The position numbers and the translations under genes are program-made. The notes under the pieces were generated by a model. It had not been told where the DNA came from. It saw only the letters and a list, made by a program, of their open reading frames with translations, and did not search any database. From QHXQ01 sp036389375 (GTDB lineage Bacteria > Acidobacteriota > Blastocatellia > Pyrinomonadales > Pyrinomonadaceae): DNA of 54,210 nucleotides. Location: NCBI GenBank assembly GCA_036389375.1, contig DASVQA010000229.1:1-54210 (forward strand), read 5' to 3'. Each line of letters starts with the position of its first letter. Positions within the stretch are counted from its first letter, which is position 1. Positions 18,088 through 27,160 of this stretch are shown here, piece after piece.

Positions 18088-18363
18088 TCATTCGCCCTCG
18101 CCGTTGGGGCTGGTCTGAGTGATAGGTAGATCGTCGCGGCGACGGCGTTCGGGCGGGTCGCTGTTGCGCCGACGCGGCGGCGAGGTGTTGACGCGCCGAT
18201 CAATCGCGCCGGGCGGGAGCGTCCGCCCGTGTACGGCTTCGGTCAGGATGCGCGTGATCTCTTGCGAGAGCGTGCGGTGCTGCGCGGCGGCGTTGCGGCG
18301 CAGCGTCTCTTTGAGATCGTTGGGCACGTAGGCCCCGATAAAGACCCCTTTGCGGTTGGCCAT
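18088..18363 (-). CDS. Ribbon-helix-helix protein (Arc-like)
   Basis: 91 aa. Residues ~8-45 fit a ribbon-helix-helix fold: a short strand (FIGAYVP), then DLKETLRRNAAAQHRTLSQEITRILTEA with the SQEI turn usual in Arc/MetJ-type DNA binders. The C-terminal half is a highly charged Arg/Pro tail. No toxin gene is adjacent, so an antitoxin role is unsupported; it may be an autonomous repressor. It lies 92 bp downstream of the RNase P RNA gene on the same strand. Confidence 0.65.
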   Translation of the reverse strand: MANRKGVFIGAYVPNDLKETLRRNAAAQHRTLSQEITRILTEAVHGRTLPPGAIDRRVNTSPPRRRNSDPPERRRRDDLPITQTSPNGEGE

Positions 18364-18455
18364 CCCCGTAGTGTCTCCTCAAGCATGTGGGCCGGCTTGC
18401 CGGGCGCGGCACGTCTGTGTGTATGTCGAGGCCTGTTTGAGCGTGCCGTTTGAGC

Positions 18456-18939
18456 GAGCAGGTCTGTAAGCCGAATTCTGTCCGCTGCTGCGAACAGCAG
18501 CGGGGCGATCATTCATCTAGCCCGTCTGTCGCCAGACGGATCGAGCGACCTACCCGGAGACGGTAGCCACGCGCCTTGCGGCGAGCGACTTCGGGCGGGC
18601 AGCCCTAATTGACCTCTCCCTATTTGGTCTTGCACTGCGAGGAGTTTGCCTGGCCGCACGTGTTACCACGCACGCCGGTGCGCTCTTACTTTAAGCCCGC
18701 AAAGGGGCCGCACCGTTTCACCCATCACCCGCCGACCGCACGCGAGGTGCAGAGGGCAAGGCTGGTCTGTTCTCTGTTGCACTTGTCGTCATCAGGCCCG
18801 CGCAAGCAGACAGGCTAACCCGTCCACCGCCGTAACCCGATGCCCAGCCGTTAACTGGCTCGCTGCCCTGTAGAGTTCGGACTTTCCTCCCCTCTCATCC
18901 TTGAAGGACGAGAGCGGCGACCGCCCGACCTGCTCTCTC
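18456..18939 (-). ncRNA. rnpB: RNase P RNA, bacterial type A-like
   Basis: Catalytic RNA that trims the 5' leader of tRNA precursors. On the minus strand the RNA starts with GAGAGCAGGTCGGGCGGTC and ends with GACAGAATTCGGCTTACAG followed by ACCTGCTC. The ends pair as P1 (GAGCAGGTC with GACCTGCTC). Conserved region I (GGAGGAAAGTCC) lies at 18879-18890 and conserved region V at 18461-18482. Length of about 480 nt is somewhat above the usual 350-420 nt, so some peripheral helices are probably extended. An extended -10 promoter sits just upstream. Confidence 0.95.
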
Positions 18940-18952
18940 AAACGACCCGCGC

Positions 18953-18961
18953 ATTATAGCA
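18953..18961 (-). promoter_or_regulatory. Extended -10 promoter of rnpB
   Basis: On the minus strand the sequence reads TGCTATAAT, a perfect extended -10 element, placed about 13 nt before the P1 helix of the RNase P RNA. No convincing -35 hexamer is present, as expected for extended -10 promoters. Confidence 0.6.
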
Positions 18962-19047
18962 AAGCATTGTTGAACAGGTCTAATCTAGTTCGCGCCCCCG
19001 CCCGACCACTGGCAAACCTTTAAGCGGCAGCACCTTGCGCCCGACGC

Positions 19048-19788
19048 TCAACCGAAATATTTGTAGCCGACGCGCAGCCCCGCGAGCGCGGACGCGGGCA
19101 GCGTCGAGATGAGCATCCACGTCATCAAGGCGTGCGAGAGGGCAAGCGCCCAGAGGTTCGGTGCGCGTTGATAGACCCAAGCCCAGATGAGACCGCCGCC
19201 GAGGGTGGCGACGGTCAACACGGGGTTCGGCAGGTGCAGGAGCGCAAAGAGGGCGGCGACGGCGAGCGTCGTCAGCCAACCCGTGCCCCAGAGCAGTTGC
19301 AGGCGGCGGTTGATGAAAGCTTGCAGCGCGTACTGCTGCACGAAGCCCCACACGAAGCCCCAGACCGAGAAGCCGAGCACGACCCAGCCCGCGCGCCCCC
19401 GCCCCCAAGTGGGCCGTACGCCAAACCAGAACCGGCCCGTCAGCACCAGCAGCAACGCGCCCAAGATCATCAAAGGCAATAACAGGCGCAAGGCCCGCGC
19501 GAAGTGTGCGCCCGTCAGACCGAGCGTGCGCGCCGTCTCGCCCCGCGCACGCTGCGACGCAAACATCAACACGCATGCCGCGCCGACCGGCACGACCAGC
19601 GCCAACTTGTGCCACGCGTCGAGCGCAAGCACCGCCCATTCGGCGATGAGCGCGGAGACGACGACCGAGACGATCTCCCAGCCGACCAGCGCACGCTCCG
19701 CCGCAGAGATCGCAGCATCGGCCTCTGGCCAGCGCGCAGCGCGCTCGGTTGCGTCCACATTCAACGCTGCTCCACCGCCTTCCACCAA
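19048..19788 (-). CDS. CPBP (CAAX/Abi-type) intramembrane protease-like protein with altered active site
   Basis: 246 aa with about seven membrane helices. The CPBP region is recognisable: FVQQYALQAFINRRLQ (about 149-163, position of motif 1, normally EExxxR), FALLHLPNPVLTVATLGGGLIWAWVYQ (motif 2, H185 and N188) and LALSHALMTW (H219). The Glu pair of motif 1 is Gln-Gln (Q151, Q152), so Glu-type peptidase activity is doubtful. CPBP proteins process prenylated or secreted peptides or act as membrane scaffolds. The first 28 bp overlap the preceding gene, so the two are probably translationally coupled. Confidence 0.75.
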   Translation of the reverse strand: MVEGGGAALNVDATERAARWPEADAAISAAERALVGWEIVSVVVSALIAEWAVLALDAWHKLALVVPVGAACVLMFASQRARGETARTLGLTGAHFARALRLLLPLMILGALLLVLTGRFWFGVRPTWGRGRAGWVVLGFSVWGFVWGFVQQYALQAFINRRLQLLWGTGWLTTLAVAALFALLHLPNPVLTVATLGGGLIWAWVYQRAPNLWALALSHALMTWMLISTLPASALAGLRVGYKYFG

Positions 19789-20399
19789 TCGGGCGCGACG
19801 GCCGCCGCGCCCGCCGTCACCGGCACATTAAAGCGCAATGGCTTGTCCACCTGTTGCAGCGTCAACCACTGTCCGCCGAACGCAGCATGCACGGCATAGA
19901 CGCGCGCCTCGTGTTCGCCCGGCGGGAGCGGCGGCAGACGCAAGACGAAGCCGTGCCACTCGTCCTCGGCGTGCCCTGCGGCAGGCACGTCCGGGCGCGA
20001 GCGGTCGGCCCAGCCGCGCGCCGCGTAATGCCCGTCAACGTTTAGTTGCACTTCGACACGCGCGCCGGGCGCGGCCGCATCCACCACCCAGCCCGACACG
20101 CCGCTCGCGTCGGCGGCGTCAACCGAGCCGCGAAAAGATGGCCGGAGCACTTGATGTATGAAGAGGACGGCGAGGGCGACGAGGAACAACGTCTCGACGA
20201 GCGATTTGCCGATGAGCAGATGCGTCATGCGCGTGCGCGCGCGCGCGCCGAGCGGCGCAGGCAGCGTCGTCTGCGCGTGCGACGGCGTATGAGCTGCGGC
20301 CGAGACGCCAAGACGCGGCGAGCCTGTTGGACTCGCCGCGTCTTTGGTCGCTTGCGTCTCTAACGCGTCAGGCTTTAGGCGCGCACCGGCCTCGCTCAT
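19761..20399 (-). CDS. Bitopic membrane protein with one extracytoplasmic beta domain
   Basis: 212 aa. The first ~58 residues are Ala/Thr/Pro-rich and probably cytoplasmic. One membrane helix follows (LVETLFLVALAVLFIHQVL, about 67-85), then a domain with SGWVVDAAAPGARVEVQLN, GWADRSRPDVPAAG and HGFVLRLPPLPPGEHEARVYAV. This looks like a small beta-sandwich found in some secreted proteins; I cannot name the family. Its ATG overlaps the stop of the large surface-protein gene by 4 bp (ATGA) and its end overlaps the CPBP-like gene, so it is the middle gene of a tightly coupled operon. Confidence 0.6.
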   Translation of the reverse strand: MSEAGARLKPDALETQATKDAASPTGSPRLGVSAAAHTPSHAQTTLPAPLGARARTRMTHLLIGKSLVETLFLVALAVLFIHQVLRPSFRGSVDAADASGVSGWVVDAAAPGARVEVQLNVDGHYAARGWADRSRPDVPAAGHAEDEWHGFVLRLPPLPPGEHEARVYAVHAAFGGQWLTLQQVDKPLRFNVPVTAGAAAVAPDWWKAVEQR

Positions 20400-22846
20400 T
20401 GCCCTTGCGTGTAGCTGTTGCCGTTCGTGTCCTGATAGACGAGCGTGCGCGTGGTACGCACGTCGGCGTCGGCTTGCAGGTTCGCGCCCAAACGCACGGT
20501 GATGCGCAGCACGGTCGTGTCGCCCGGCGCGAGTTCCGCTACGTGCCAGACGATGCGGCGCGTATTGCCCGCCGCGCCCGAAGTGTCGAGGCTCGGCTCG
20601 CTGCCGACAAACTGCAATGCTTCGGGCAGGACTTCCGTCACCACCAGATTCTTCGCCAAGCCCCCGCCATCGTTGACGAGCACAAGGCGATAGAACAACA
20701 GGTCGCCGGGGTTCGCGGCATCCGTCACCTGCTCGGTGCGGACGTGGACGCGCGGCGCGGCGATGGTCAGGACGGTGTTCGCTTCGCTCGCCACACGCCC
20801 CGATGAGAGAGCGCGCGAGACGATGTTATAGGCGAACTGCATGCGGTCGGGCGTCGAACGCGGAATGTCCACGCGCAGCAGGAGCGGGAACTGCCCGGCG
20901 CGCGCTTCGAGCGCGTTGGTCTGCCCGACGACCGGCTCTGCATCCTGATGCTGCCCGTCGCCGTTCACATCCGCGAAGAGTGTGCCTTGCGGCGCACCCG
21001 GCGCGGTCACTCTCAGTTCGTAACTCTCGGCGTAGTTGCCGGGGTTGCGCACGACGAACGGAATGTAGATCGTGTCGCCCGGCGTCGCGGTCAGCCCGGT
21101 CGAGACGGCTTCGATGCGCGCTTTAGGCACGCGCCCCACTTCGATGGCGGGGCCGTCGAAGTTCGACGCCGTCGGCAGGCTGGACGTGCGCATCGTGCCG
21201 CGCCCGATTGGATGATTCGCCGCGAGTGCGTCCGCCACCGCCCGCAACGTCACGGAGATTTCGCGCGCCTCGCGTGAGTCCACGTCGCCGAGACTCCACA
21301 CGGCGGTGCGCGAGTCGCGGTCATAGACGAGCGGCGCAGGATTGGCGGAGACCAATTCGAAATCAGGGTTGAAGACGAAATCGGCGCGGGCGGTGCGCGC
21401 CGGTGCGCTGCCCTGATTGCGCACGGTAATGGTCTGCGTGAATGTCTCGCCCGGCTGCACGCTGTCGCGCGAGATCGAACTTGAGCCGGCGAGCGCCGCC
21501 GCCACAATCGTCAACGCACCGTTAGCGACCTTGAAGACCTGATAATCAGATTTCGACGCGGCGCGCACGATAAACGGGCGCTGCTGCGCGTCGGCCGCCG
21601 TCTCCGGCACGCGCAGGTTCATAAACACGTCGAGCGTCTGCCCGCGTGCGAGTTGCGGCGTGATCAGGATCGGCAGCCCTGTGTCCTGTCCGCCCTGTGC
21701 GACGCTGAAGGTCGGTTGATATTCGGCGGGCAGATCGGTCTCAAGGCGGAACTGATCCTCCTTGTTGCCCATGTTCGTCACCGTGACGGGCAGTTGCACG
21801 CTCTGACCCGGCGAGGCGGCGAGCGTCACGCGCCGGAGCGCGAGCGCAAGGTTGGGCACCTGTTTGACTGTTAGCACGATGCCTGTGTCGCCGCCACCAC
21901 TTGTTGTCGTCGTCGGCGGCGCGGACGTGACCGTTGATTCAGCCGCCTCGGCGCGCGGTACGAGCGTTGACACAGGTGTTGATGCAGGTGTCGGGCGCAC
22001 GACCGCTACTTGCTCAGGCGTCGGCGTGCGACGCGGCGTCGGCTGCGGGCGGGCGGGCTGCGGCGTGGGCCGCACGACGGGCTGTGGGGTGTTGGTTGCT
22101 ACCTGAGTCGGCGTGCCCGCCGGATTTGCGCCGCGCGGATTAACTGCGCTGCGCCGGCTCGGGCGGCGACCGCCACGACCGCCAGTCGAGGCCGTTTCAC
22201 TTGCGGCGTTTGAATTATTGATCGTCAAAGTGGGCCGCGACGGGGTCGCGGTCGGCTGCGCGCTGACCGGCGTGGGCGTCGGGCGCGCGGCCACGAGACG
22301 AGGCGTCGGCTGCGGGCGTGCAGGCGTCGGACTAGGCGTGGGTCTTGTGACCGCCGCGCCCGTGTTTGTTGCGACCTCGCGCGGCGTCGGTTGCGTGCGC
22401 GCGCCGGTCGGCTGCGTCGGCTGCGGCGTCGCGGCGGGGCCGCGCGTGGCCACTTCTTTGCGCGCTGCCGTCAGTTCGTCGTCGTAGATTTCAATGAACG
22501 GCGTGTCGCGGATGCCGCGCAGACGCTCGCCAACCTGTTCGGCGTCCTTGATGCGCCCCATAGCGATGTAGGAGCGACCGAGCCAGAGCAGCGTCAGGTC
22601 TGTGATGATGCTGTTCGGGTAGGTCTTCAGAAAGTCGTTCAAGAGGGCGGCGGCTTGCTCGTAGCGCCCGTCGTTGTAGAGTTTCTGACCCCGGTTGAAC
22701 ATCGCCTGCTCGACATCAGGCGGCGTGTCCTGATCTTGCAGCGCGGTTCGCGCGGTGAGGGCTAAAGTGGCGGCGCTGACGGGCAGACATGGCGCGCACA
22801 GGAGGGCCGCCGCCAGCACCACCGCACCGATCTTATATGGCTTCAT
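20396..22846 (-). CDS. Secreted TPR / Pro-Thr-rich / DUF11-type repeat protein
   Basis: 816 aa. Signal peptide at the N-terminus (IGAVVLAAALLCAPCLPVSA). Residues ~45-130 resemble a YbgF-type TPR pair (MFNRGQKLYNDGRYEQAAALL, LTLLWLGRSYIAMGRIKDAEQ). Residues ~135-315 are low complexity with repeated ARPQPTPR and RPTPTP units. The rest is a chain of Ig-like DUF11/NEW3-type domains (VQLPVTVTNMGNKEDQF, FTQTITVRNQGSAPARTARADF, KNLVVTEVLPEALQF). A GGAGGAG ribosome-binding site lies 10 nt before the ATG. It is likely a surface or periplasmic structural protein. First gene of a three-gene overlapping operon. Confidence 0.75.
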   Translation of the reverse strand: MKPYKIGAVVLAAALLCAPCLPVSAATLALTARTALQDQDTPPDVEQAMFNRGQKLYNDGRYEQAAALLNDFLKTYPNSIITDLTLLWLGRSYIAMGRIKDAEQVGERLRGIRDTPFIEIYDDELTAARKEVATRGPAATPQPTQPTGARTQPTPREVATNTGAAVTRPTPSPTPARPQPTPRLVAARPTPTPVSAQPTATPSRPTLTINNSNAASETASTGGRGGRRPSRRSAVNPRGANPAGTPTQVATNTPQPVVRPTPQPARPQPTPRRTPTPEQVAVVRPTPASTPVSTLVPRAEAAESTVTSAPPTTTTSGGGDTGIVLTVKQVPNLALALRRVTLAASPGQSVQLPVTVTNMGNKEDQFRLETDLPAEYQPTFSVAQGGQDTGLPILITPQLARGQTLDVFMNLRVPETAADAQQRPFIVRAASKSDYQVFKVANGALTIVAAALAGSSSISRDSVQPGETFTQTITVRNQGSAPARTARADFVFNPDFELVSANPAPLVYDRDSRTAVWSLGDVDSREAREISVTLRAVADALAANHPIGRGTMRTSSLPTASNFDGPAIEVGRVPKARIEAVSTGLTATPGDTIYIPFVVRNPGNYAESYELRVTAPGAPQGTLFADVNGDGQHQDAEPVVGQTNALEARAGQFPLLLRVDIPRSTPDRMQFAYNIVSRALSSGRVASEANTVLTIAAPRVHVRTEQVTDAANPGDLLFYRLVLVNDGGGLAKNLVVTEVLPEALQFVGSEPSLDTSGAAGNTRRIVWHVAELAPGDTTVLRITVRLGANLQADADVRTTRTLVYQDTNGNSYTQGQ

Positions 22847-23036
22847 CGAACCGAAACTCCTCCGGCAGACAGACTGTGCAATTTTTGCCGAGCTTTAAAG
22901 AATTACGTGCTTGAGAGCTTTGTGGCCGACCCGGCTGGCCGGCAACTGTAGGAACGTGCCGGATGATACATCCTTACGCGACAACGGACAAGACGGCGCG
23001 CGGGGGCGAACTGTGCCCGCCTCGCCGAGTTGTGCA

Positions 23037-24341
23037 TTAACGCTTGCTGCGCCCGATCTCGATCCGGTCGCCGGGCTTCAAGGGCGGGTCGGGCACTTTG
23101 CCCGCCTCGATCTCCTGCAAGACGAAGTCGGTCGCAATCAAGCGGCCGTCCGCGCCCTGCCGTGAGACGGTGACGCGCACCTTGTTGCCCGCGTCGCGCG
23201 CGACGCCGCCCGACGCGAGTATGGCCTGCGTCAAAGTTATCCCGGCGTGGAAATCTTTCTGCCCCGGCGCACCGACGAGGCCGCCGATGTAGAAGAACTC
23301 CGGCGGGCGCGCCTGTATGTTGATCACGTCGCCGGCCGCGACGAGTTCATTCAAAGCGGCCGGGTCGCTGAGATCAACCGTGCGGCTCGTGCCGGCCGCG
23401 CGCGAGATGATGACGGCCCGCCCCGCATCGGCACGCGGCAAAGCCTCCGCCAGCACGACGTAGAGCGGCACGGCTTCGCGGCGCAGCACTTTATGACCCG
23501 GCTGATCAACCAGCCCGCTGACCATCACCGTATGGCTCACGAAGTCGCGCACGGTGACGCGAAACTGCGCGCGGTCGTAGACGCCGCGCCGCTTCAGTTC
23601 AGCCGACAAACGCGCGCCGATCTCGTCGGGCGTCAAGCCGTTGACGTTGACAGGGTCACCCGCGAGCGGATAGTCGAGCAGCCCGCCGGTCAGGATCGTG
23701 TAGAGGGTCGAATCGCGCGCCGTGCTGTTGACCAAACGTATGTCGAGCATGTCGCCGACGCCCACGCGATAGATCGAGGTCGGCGGCGCGACGGGCGCAA
23801 CCGGCGGCGCGTTCTCGGCGCTCGCAGTCGTGCCGGTCGGCGCGTTGGCGTTCTCGGCGAGCGGCGCGGGCTTCTCGAATTTCGGCGGCGGCGGAATCAG
23901 ACCGACGGGCGGCGATTCGCGCGTTGGGTTGGCGCTCGACTTCGCGGGCGCGTCGGTCGTCGCGTTAGCTTCCGTTTTTGCTGCGCCGATGTTGGCGGCG
24001 GTGGCGAGCGGCGACGTGGGCGCGGCGGGTGTGGCGGTAGGTGCGGGCGTCGCTTCGCTCTTGCGTCCGTCCACCTTCGCGTCGTCCTTCTTCGGGTCTT
24101 CCCTTTTGGCCTCGGTCGTGACGCTCTTTTTAGCGTCGGCGTCCTTCGAGGCTTTGGCGTCTTTCTTCGGGTCGGTCTTGGGCGCAGGCGGCGCGGACTT
24201 TGTAGCCTCGCCGCCGTTCGCGCCAGCGGCCGCCGGCAAGTCTTCAACCGGCCCGACGCGACTGGCCGGCGACTGCGCCCGCGCCGTCGCCACAGACAGT
24301 CCACCCACCAACGTGATTACAGCTAAAAGCTTACTGAACAT
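23037..24341 (-). CDS. Polysaccharide export protein, Wza-like, with long disordered linker
   Basis: About 434 aa. A signal peptide (LLAVITLVGGLSVATARAQ) precedes a ~160-residue Ala/Lys/Asp/Pro-rich linker (KTDPKKDAKASKDADAKK and similar). From about residue 195 comes the Poly_export domain (YRVGVGDMLDIRLVNSTARD), then SLBB-type domains (VMVSGLVDQPGHKVLRREAV, FFYIGGLVGAPGQKDF), ending LKPGDRIEIGRSKR. Wza-family proteins form outer-membrane exit channels for capsule or exopolysaccharide. No lipobox Cys is seen and no Wzc or glycosyltransferase gene is nearby. The start was set at MFSKLLAV; the upstream frame is not signal-like. Confidence 0.85.
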   Translation of the reverse strand: MFSKLLAVITLVGGLSVATARAQSPASRVGPVEDLPAAAGANGGEATKSAPPAPKTDPKKDAKASKDADAKKSVTTEAKREDPKKDDAKVDGRKSEATPAPTATPAAPTSPLATAANIGAAKTEANATTDAPAKSSANPTRESPPVGLIPPPPKFEKPAPLAENANAPTGTTASAENAPPVAPVAPPTSIYRVGVGDMLDIRLVNSTARDSTLYTILTGGLLDYPLAGDPVNVNGLTPDEIGARLSAELKRRGVYDRAQFRVTVRDFVSHTVMVSGLVDQPGHKVLRREAVPLYVVLAEALPRADAGRAVIISRAAGTSRTVDLSDPAALNELVAAGDVINIQARPPEFFYIGGLVGAPGQKDFHAGITLTQAILASGGVARDAGNKVRVTVSRQGADGRLIATDFVLQEIEAGKVPDPPLKPGDRIEIGRSKR

Positions 24342-24576
24342 GACACTCAATACCCTTCCGCTCGGCAGCGCGGCACGCATCCAACCGGGCAATGGCCGAC
24401 GCCGTGCGCGCATCTGTCTCTCTCAACTGTCGAGCGTGTAAAACATCTGACAGGTCACCCTCGCGCGCTCCCCAAAAGCGCCGTGCCCCCTGCAATTCCT
24501 CCGGGCACATCCTGTCACTAAGCTAATTAAACGACGAAACGACCCTTTTTCGCAAAGACTTTTGCGCCCATCTCAC

Positions 24577-26385
24577 TTACGGCGTCTGTTTCGGCGCAGG
24601 CAGACTGCCGGGCGGGAACAGTTGCGGCCATTCAGCCCCAAGCCGCACGCGCACGAGTTCCTCAACCTCGTCCGCCGTCTCGCACGCCACACACTCGTCC
24701 GCGATCTCGCGCGCCCGCGCCGCGCTCACACCCGCAAGCACACGCCGCACGCGCGGGATGGACGAGGTCGTCATGCTCAGGTCGCGTGCGCCAAGCCCCA
24801 CCAGCACGACGGCGTAAACCGGCGTTGCGGCCATTTCGCCGCAGACGCTCGCCGGGATGCCCGCGTGCGCGGCGGCCGAGAGCGCGTGCCTGATGCTCTG
24901 CAAGACGGCCGGGTGAAGCGTGCGAAACCAGTCCGCGACCGAGTCGTTGCCCCGGTCGACGGCGAGCAGGTATTGCACGAGATCGTTTGTGCCGAGACTG
25001 AAGAAATCAACCGCGCGCGCGAGCCGGTCGGCGGTCAACACGGCCGAAGGGACTTCGATCATCGCGCCGATCTTGACGGGGCCGCAATCGCGCCCTTCGC
25101 TGCGCAGCCGCGCCTGCTCCGTCTCGATGATACGGCGCGTGCGGCGCACCTCCGCCACGTCTGAGACCATCGGCAGGACGAGATCGAGCCGGCCGCGTGC
25201 CGCCGCGCGCAGGATCGCGCGCACCTGTGTGCGCAGCACGTCTTCGCGGCGCAGGAAGAAACGGATGGCGCGCAGGCCGAGCGCCGGGTTGCGTTCCGCC
25301 GCGCCGTCGTCCGTGCCGAGTTTGTCGCCGCCCAGATCGAAGAGGCGCACCTTCGCACCGTCTGCGCCCGCGAGCGCGGCCACCTCAAGATAAGCTTCGC
25401 ACTGTTCGTCCTCGGTCGGCATGCGCCCGCGCTGCGAAAGCAGAAATTCCGTGCGGTACAACCCGATCCCCTGCGCGTTGAAGCGGCGCACGCCTTCATA
25501 CTCGATTGGCAGTTCGACGTTGGCGCGCAGCGCAATCTCCACGCCGTCCTGCGTGCGCAGCGGCGCGTGCGTCTGTTGTGCGAGTTCGAGCGTGCTGCGC
25601 TGGCGGGCGGGACGCGTGTGCGCCATCTCCTCGCGGCAGCGCGCGACGGTGCGCGGCGCGGGATGCAGGATCACTTCGCCGCGCAGCGCATCCACGATGA
25701 TCTCGTCGCCCGTGCGCGCATGACGATAGAGTTCGCGCAGGCCGACGACGGCCGGAAGGCCCAACCCGCGCGCGATGATTGCCGTGTGCGAAGTCCAGCC
25801 GCCCGCATCGGTGGCGACGGCGCGCACATGCGCGAAATCCATCTCGGCCGCCGCCGACGGCAGCAACTCTTCCGCCACGATGACGGCATCGGCCGTTAAC
25901 TTGTGTTCGACGTGCGCGCCGGCCAACGCGACCAGCAGCCGCCGCGCCACGTCTTCGATGTCGGAACTGCGCTCGCGCAGGTAGTCGTCTTTGATCTCTT
26001 CATAGACGGCGAGCAGGCGGTCGGCGGCGACGCGCACGGCCCATTCGGCATTAGCGCGCTCGCGCCGGATATAAGCTTCAACCTCGTCGAGCAGTTTGCG
26101 ATCTTCGAGCATGAGCAGGTGCGCGTCGAAGATATAAGCCTGCTCCGCGCCGAGCGCCCGCTCGGCGCGCTCCTTGATGCCGAGCAGTTGGCTGCGCGCA
26201 AGTTCAACGGCCGCGTAGAAGCGCGCCACCTCGGGCGTCACGTCTTTGCGGTTGAGCGTCGCGCGATAGATGCTCTGCTGTGCGCCGCCGTGTAAACGCA
26301 GCACGCGCCCGACCGCCAAGCCTTCCGACACGGCCACGCCGCGCCAGAACTGCTCCGCCCCGCTATCTTTGACTCGCCTGCTCAA
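24577..26385 (-). CDS. ptsI: PTS enzyme I (phosphoenolpyruvate-protein phosphotransferase)
   Basis: 602 aa, slightly above the usual ~575. It transfers phosphate from phosphoenolpyruvate to HPr. The phospho-His lies in DAGGWTSHTAIIARGLGLPAVVG (usual consensus GGRTSHTAI; here Trp replaces Arg). PEP-binding barrel motifs: GIGLYRTEFL, LPMVSDVAEVR, GAMIEVPSAVLTADRL, FFSLGTNDLVQYLLAVDRGN and the catalytic Cys in GIPASVCGEMA. Its ATG overlaps the HPr stop by 4 bp. With no EIIBC permease in the window, the cluster looks regulatory rather than sugar-transporting. Confidence 0.96.
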   Translation of the reverse strand: MSRRVKDSGAEQFWRGVAVSEGLAVGRVLRLHGGAQQSIYRATLNRKDVTPEVARFYAAVELARSQLLGIKERAERALGAEQAYIFDAHLLMLEDRKLLDEVEAYIRRERANAEWAVRVAADRLLAVYEEIKDDYLRERSSDIEDVARRLLVALAGAHVEHKLTADAVIVAEELLPSAAAEMDFAHVRAVATDAGGWTSHTAIIARGLGLPAVVGLRELYRHARTGDEIIVDALRGEVILHPAPRTVARCREEMAHTRPARQRSTLELAQQTHAPLRTQDGVEIALRANVELPIEYEGVRRFNAQGIGLYRTEFLLSQRGRMPTEDEQCEAYLEVAALAGADGAKVRLFDLGGDKLGTDDGAAERNPALGLRAIRFFLRREDVLRTQVRAILRAAARGRLDLVLPMVSDVAEVRRTRRIIETEQARLRSEGRDCGPVKIGAMIEVPSAVLTADRLARAVDFFSLGTNDLVQYLLAVDRGNDSVADWFRTLHPAVLQSIRHALSAAAHAGIPASVCGEMAATPVYAVVLVGLGARDLSMTTSSIPRVRRVLAGVSAARAREIADECVACETADEVEELVRVRLGAEWPQLFPPGSLPAPKQTP

Positions 26386-26660
26386 GCCTTGTCTTCCCCG
26401 AACTTTTGGGCGAATAACTCACACACGGCATCGAGCGCCGCCCGCTCGTCCGCCCCTTCGGCCGTCAACAACAACTCTGTGCCCCGCGCCGCCGCCAGCA
26501 GCAACACGCTCAGGATCGATTTCGCGTCGGCGTTGGCGCTCCCGTCCGTGCGCGCGAGTTTGATGTTGCTCTTGAACTGCGAGGCGGTGCGTACCAGCCG
26601 CGCGGCGGCCCGCGCATGCAGGCCCAGCCGGTTCGTGACGGTCACGCGCCGCTCCTGCAC
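26382..26660 (-). CDS. ptsH: Phosphocarrier protein HPr
   Basis: 92 aa, normal length. Active-site H15 lies in NRLGLHARAAARLV. The regulatory serine is S48 in NADAKSILSVLLLAA, the site used by HPr kinase; both phosphorylation sites are therefore intact, consistent with hprK in the same cluster. It lies between the EIIA gene (1 bp gap) and ptsI (4 bp overlap). Confidence 0.96.
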   Translation of the reverse strand: MQERRVTVTNRLGLHARAAARLVRTASQFKSNIKLARTDGSANADAKSILSVLLLAAARGTELLLTAEGADERAALDAVCELFAQKFGEDKA

Positions 26661-26661
26661 G

Positions 26662-27108
26662 TCAACTCTTCCTCGGCGGGGCCAGCAATTCGCCCGCCAG
26701 ATAAATCCCCTCGCGCCCCTGTTCGCGCACGCGCTGAGCGACCGCCGCCAGCCCGTCTTCGCCCACCTCGCTCGCCAGTTTGACGATCATCGGCAGGTTC
26801 ACGCCCGTCACAACTTCAACCTCGCCCTCTTTCAGAAACATGGCCGCGATGTTGGTAGGCGTGCCGCCGAACATGTCTGTCATCAGCAGCACACCGCGCC
26901 CGGCGGCGACGCGCGCAATGGCCCGTTCGATCTCGTCGCGCGCCGCGTCCACGTCGTCGTGCCAACCGATTGAGACGGCGGCGATGTGCGAGACGTGCCC
27001 GACGATCATCTCGGCCGCCGCCAGCAACTCGGTCGCAAACATCCCGTGCGTTATGACGACGCCCGCCACGCGCGCAGCCGCTTTCGGCTTCTCGCTCTCG
27101 TTGCTCAT
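26662..27108 (-). CDS. PTS EIIA component, mannose family
   Basis: 148 aa, one EIIA-Man domain without fused EIIB. The phospho-His is H21 in VAGVVITHGMFATELL. The second family motif LLMTDMFGGTPTNIAAMF is intact, followed by VVTGVNLPMIVKLAS. Proteobacterial and other hprK-rapZ clusters commonly carry this lone EIIA, thought to act as a regulatory phosphate acceptor. The target here is unknown. Confidence 0.93.
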   Translation of the reverse strand: MSNESEKPKAAARVAGVVITHGMFATELLAAAEMIVGHVSHIAAVSIGWHDDVDAARDEIERAIARVAAGRGVLLMTDMFGGTPTNIAAMFLKEGEVEVVTGVNLPMIVKLASEVGEDGLAAVAQRVREQGREGIYLAGELLAPPRKS

Positions 27109-27160
27109 GCAATCACCAGCACCATCTAAGTATACGCGCTCGTCTGCTTATGACGCCGCC

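Noticed and set aside
18088..18363. Ribbon-helix-helix protein as half of a toxin-antitoxin pair
   Set aside because: No small toxin-like gene is adjacent; neighbours are rnpB and a TPR protein.
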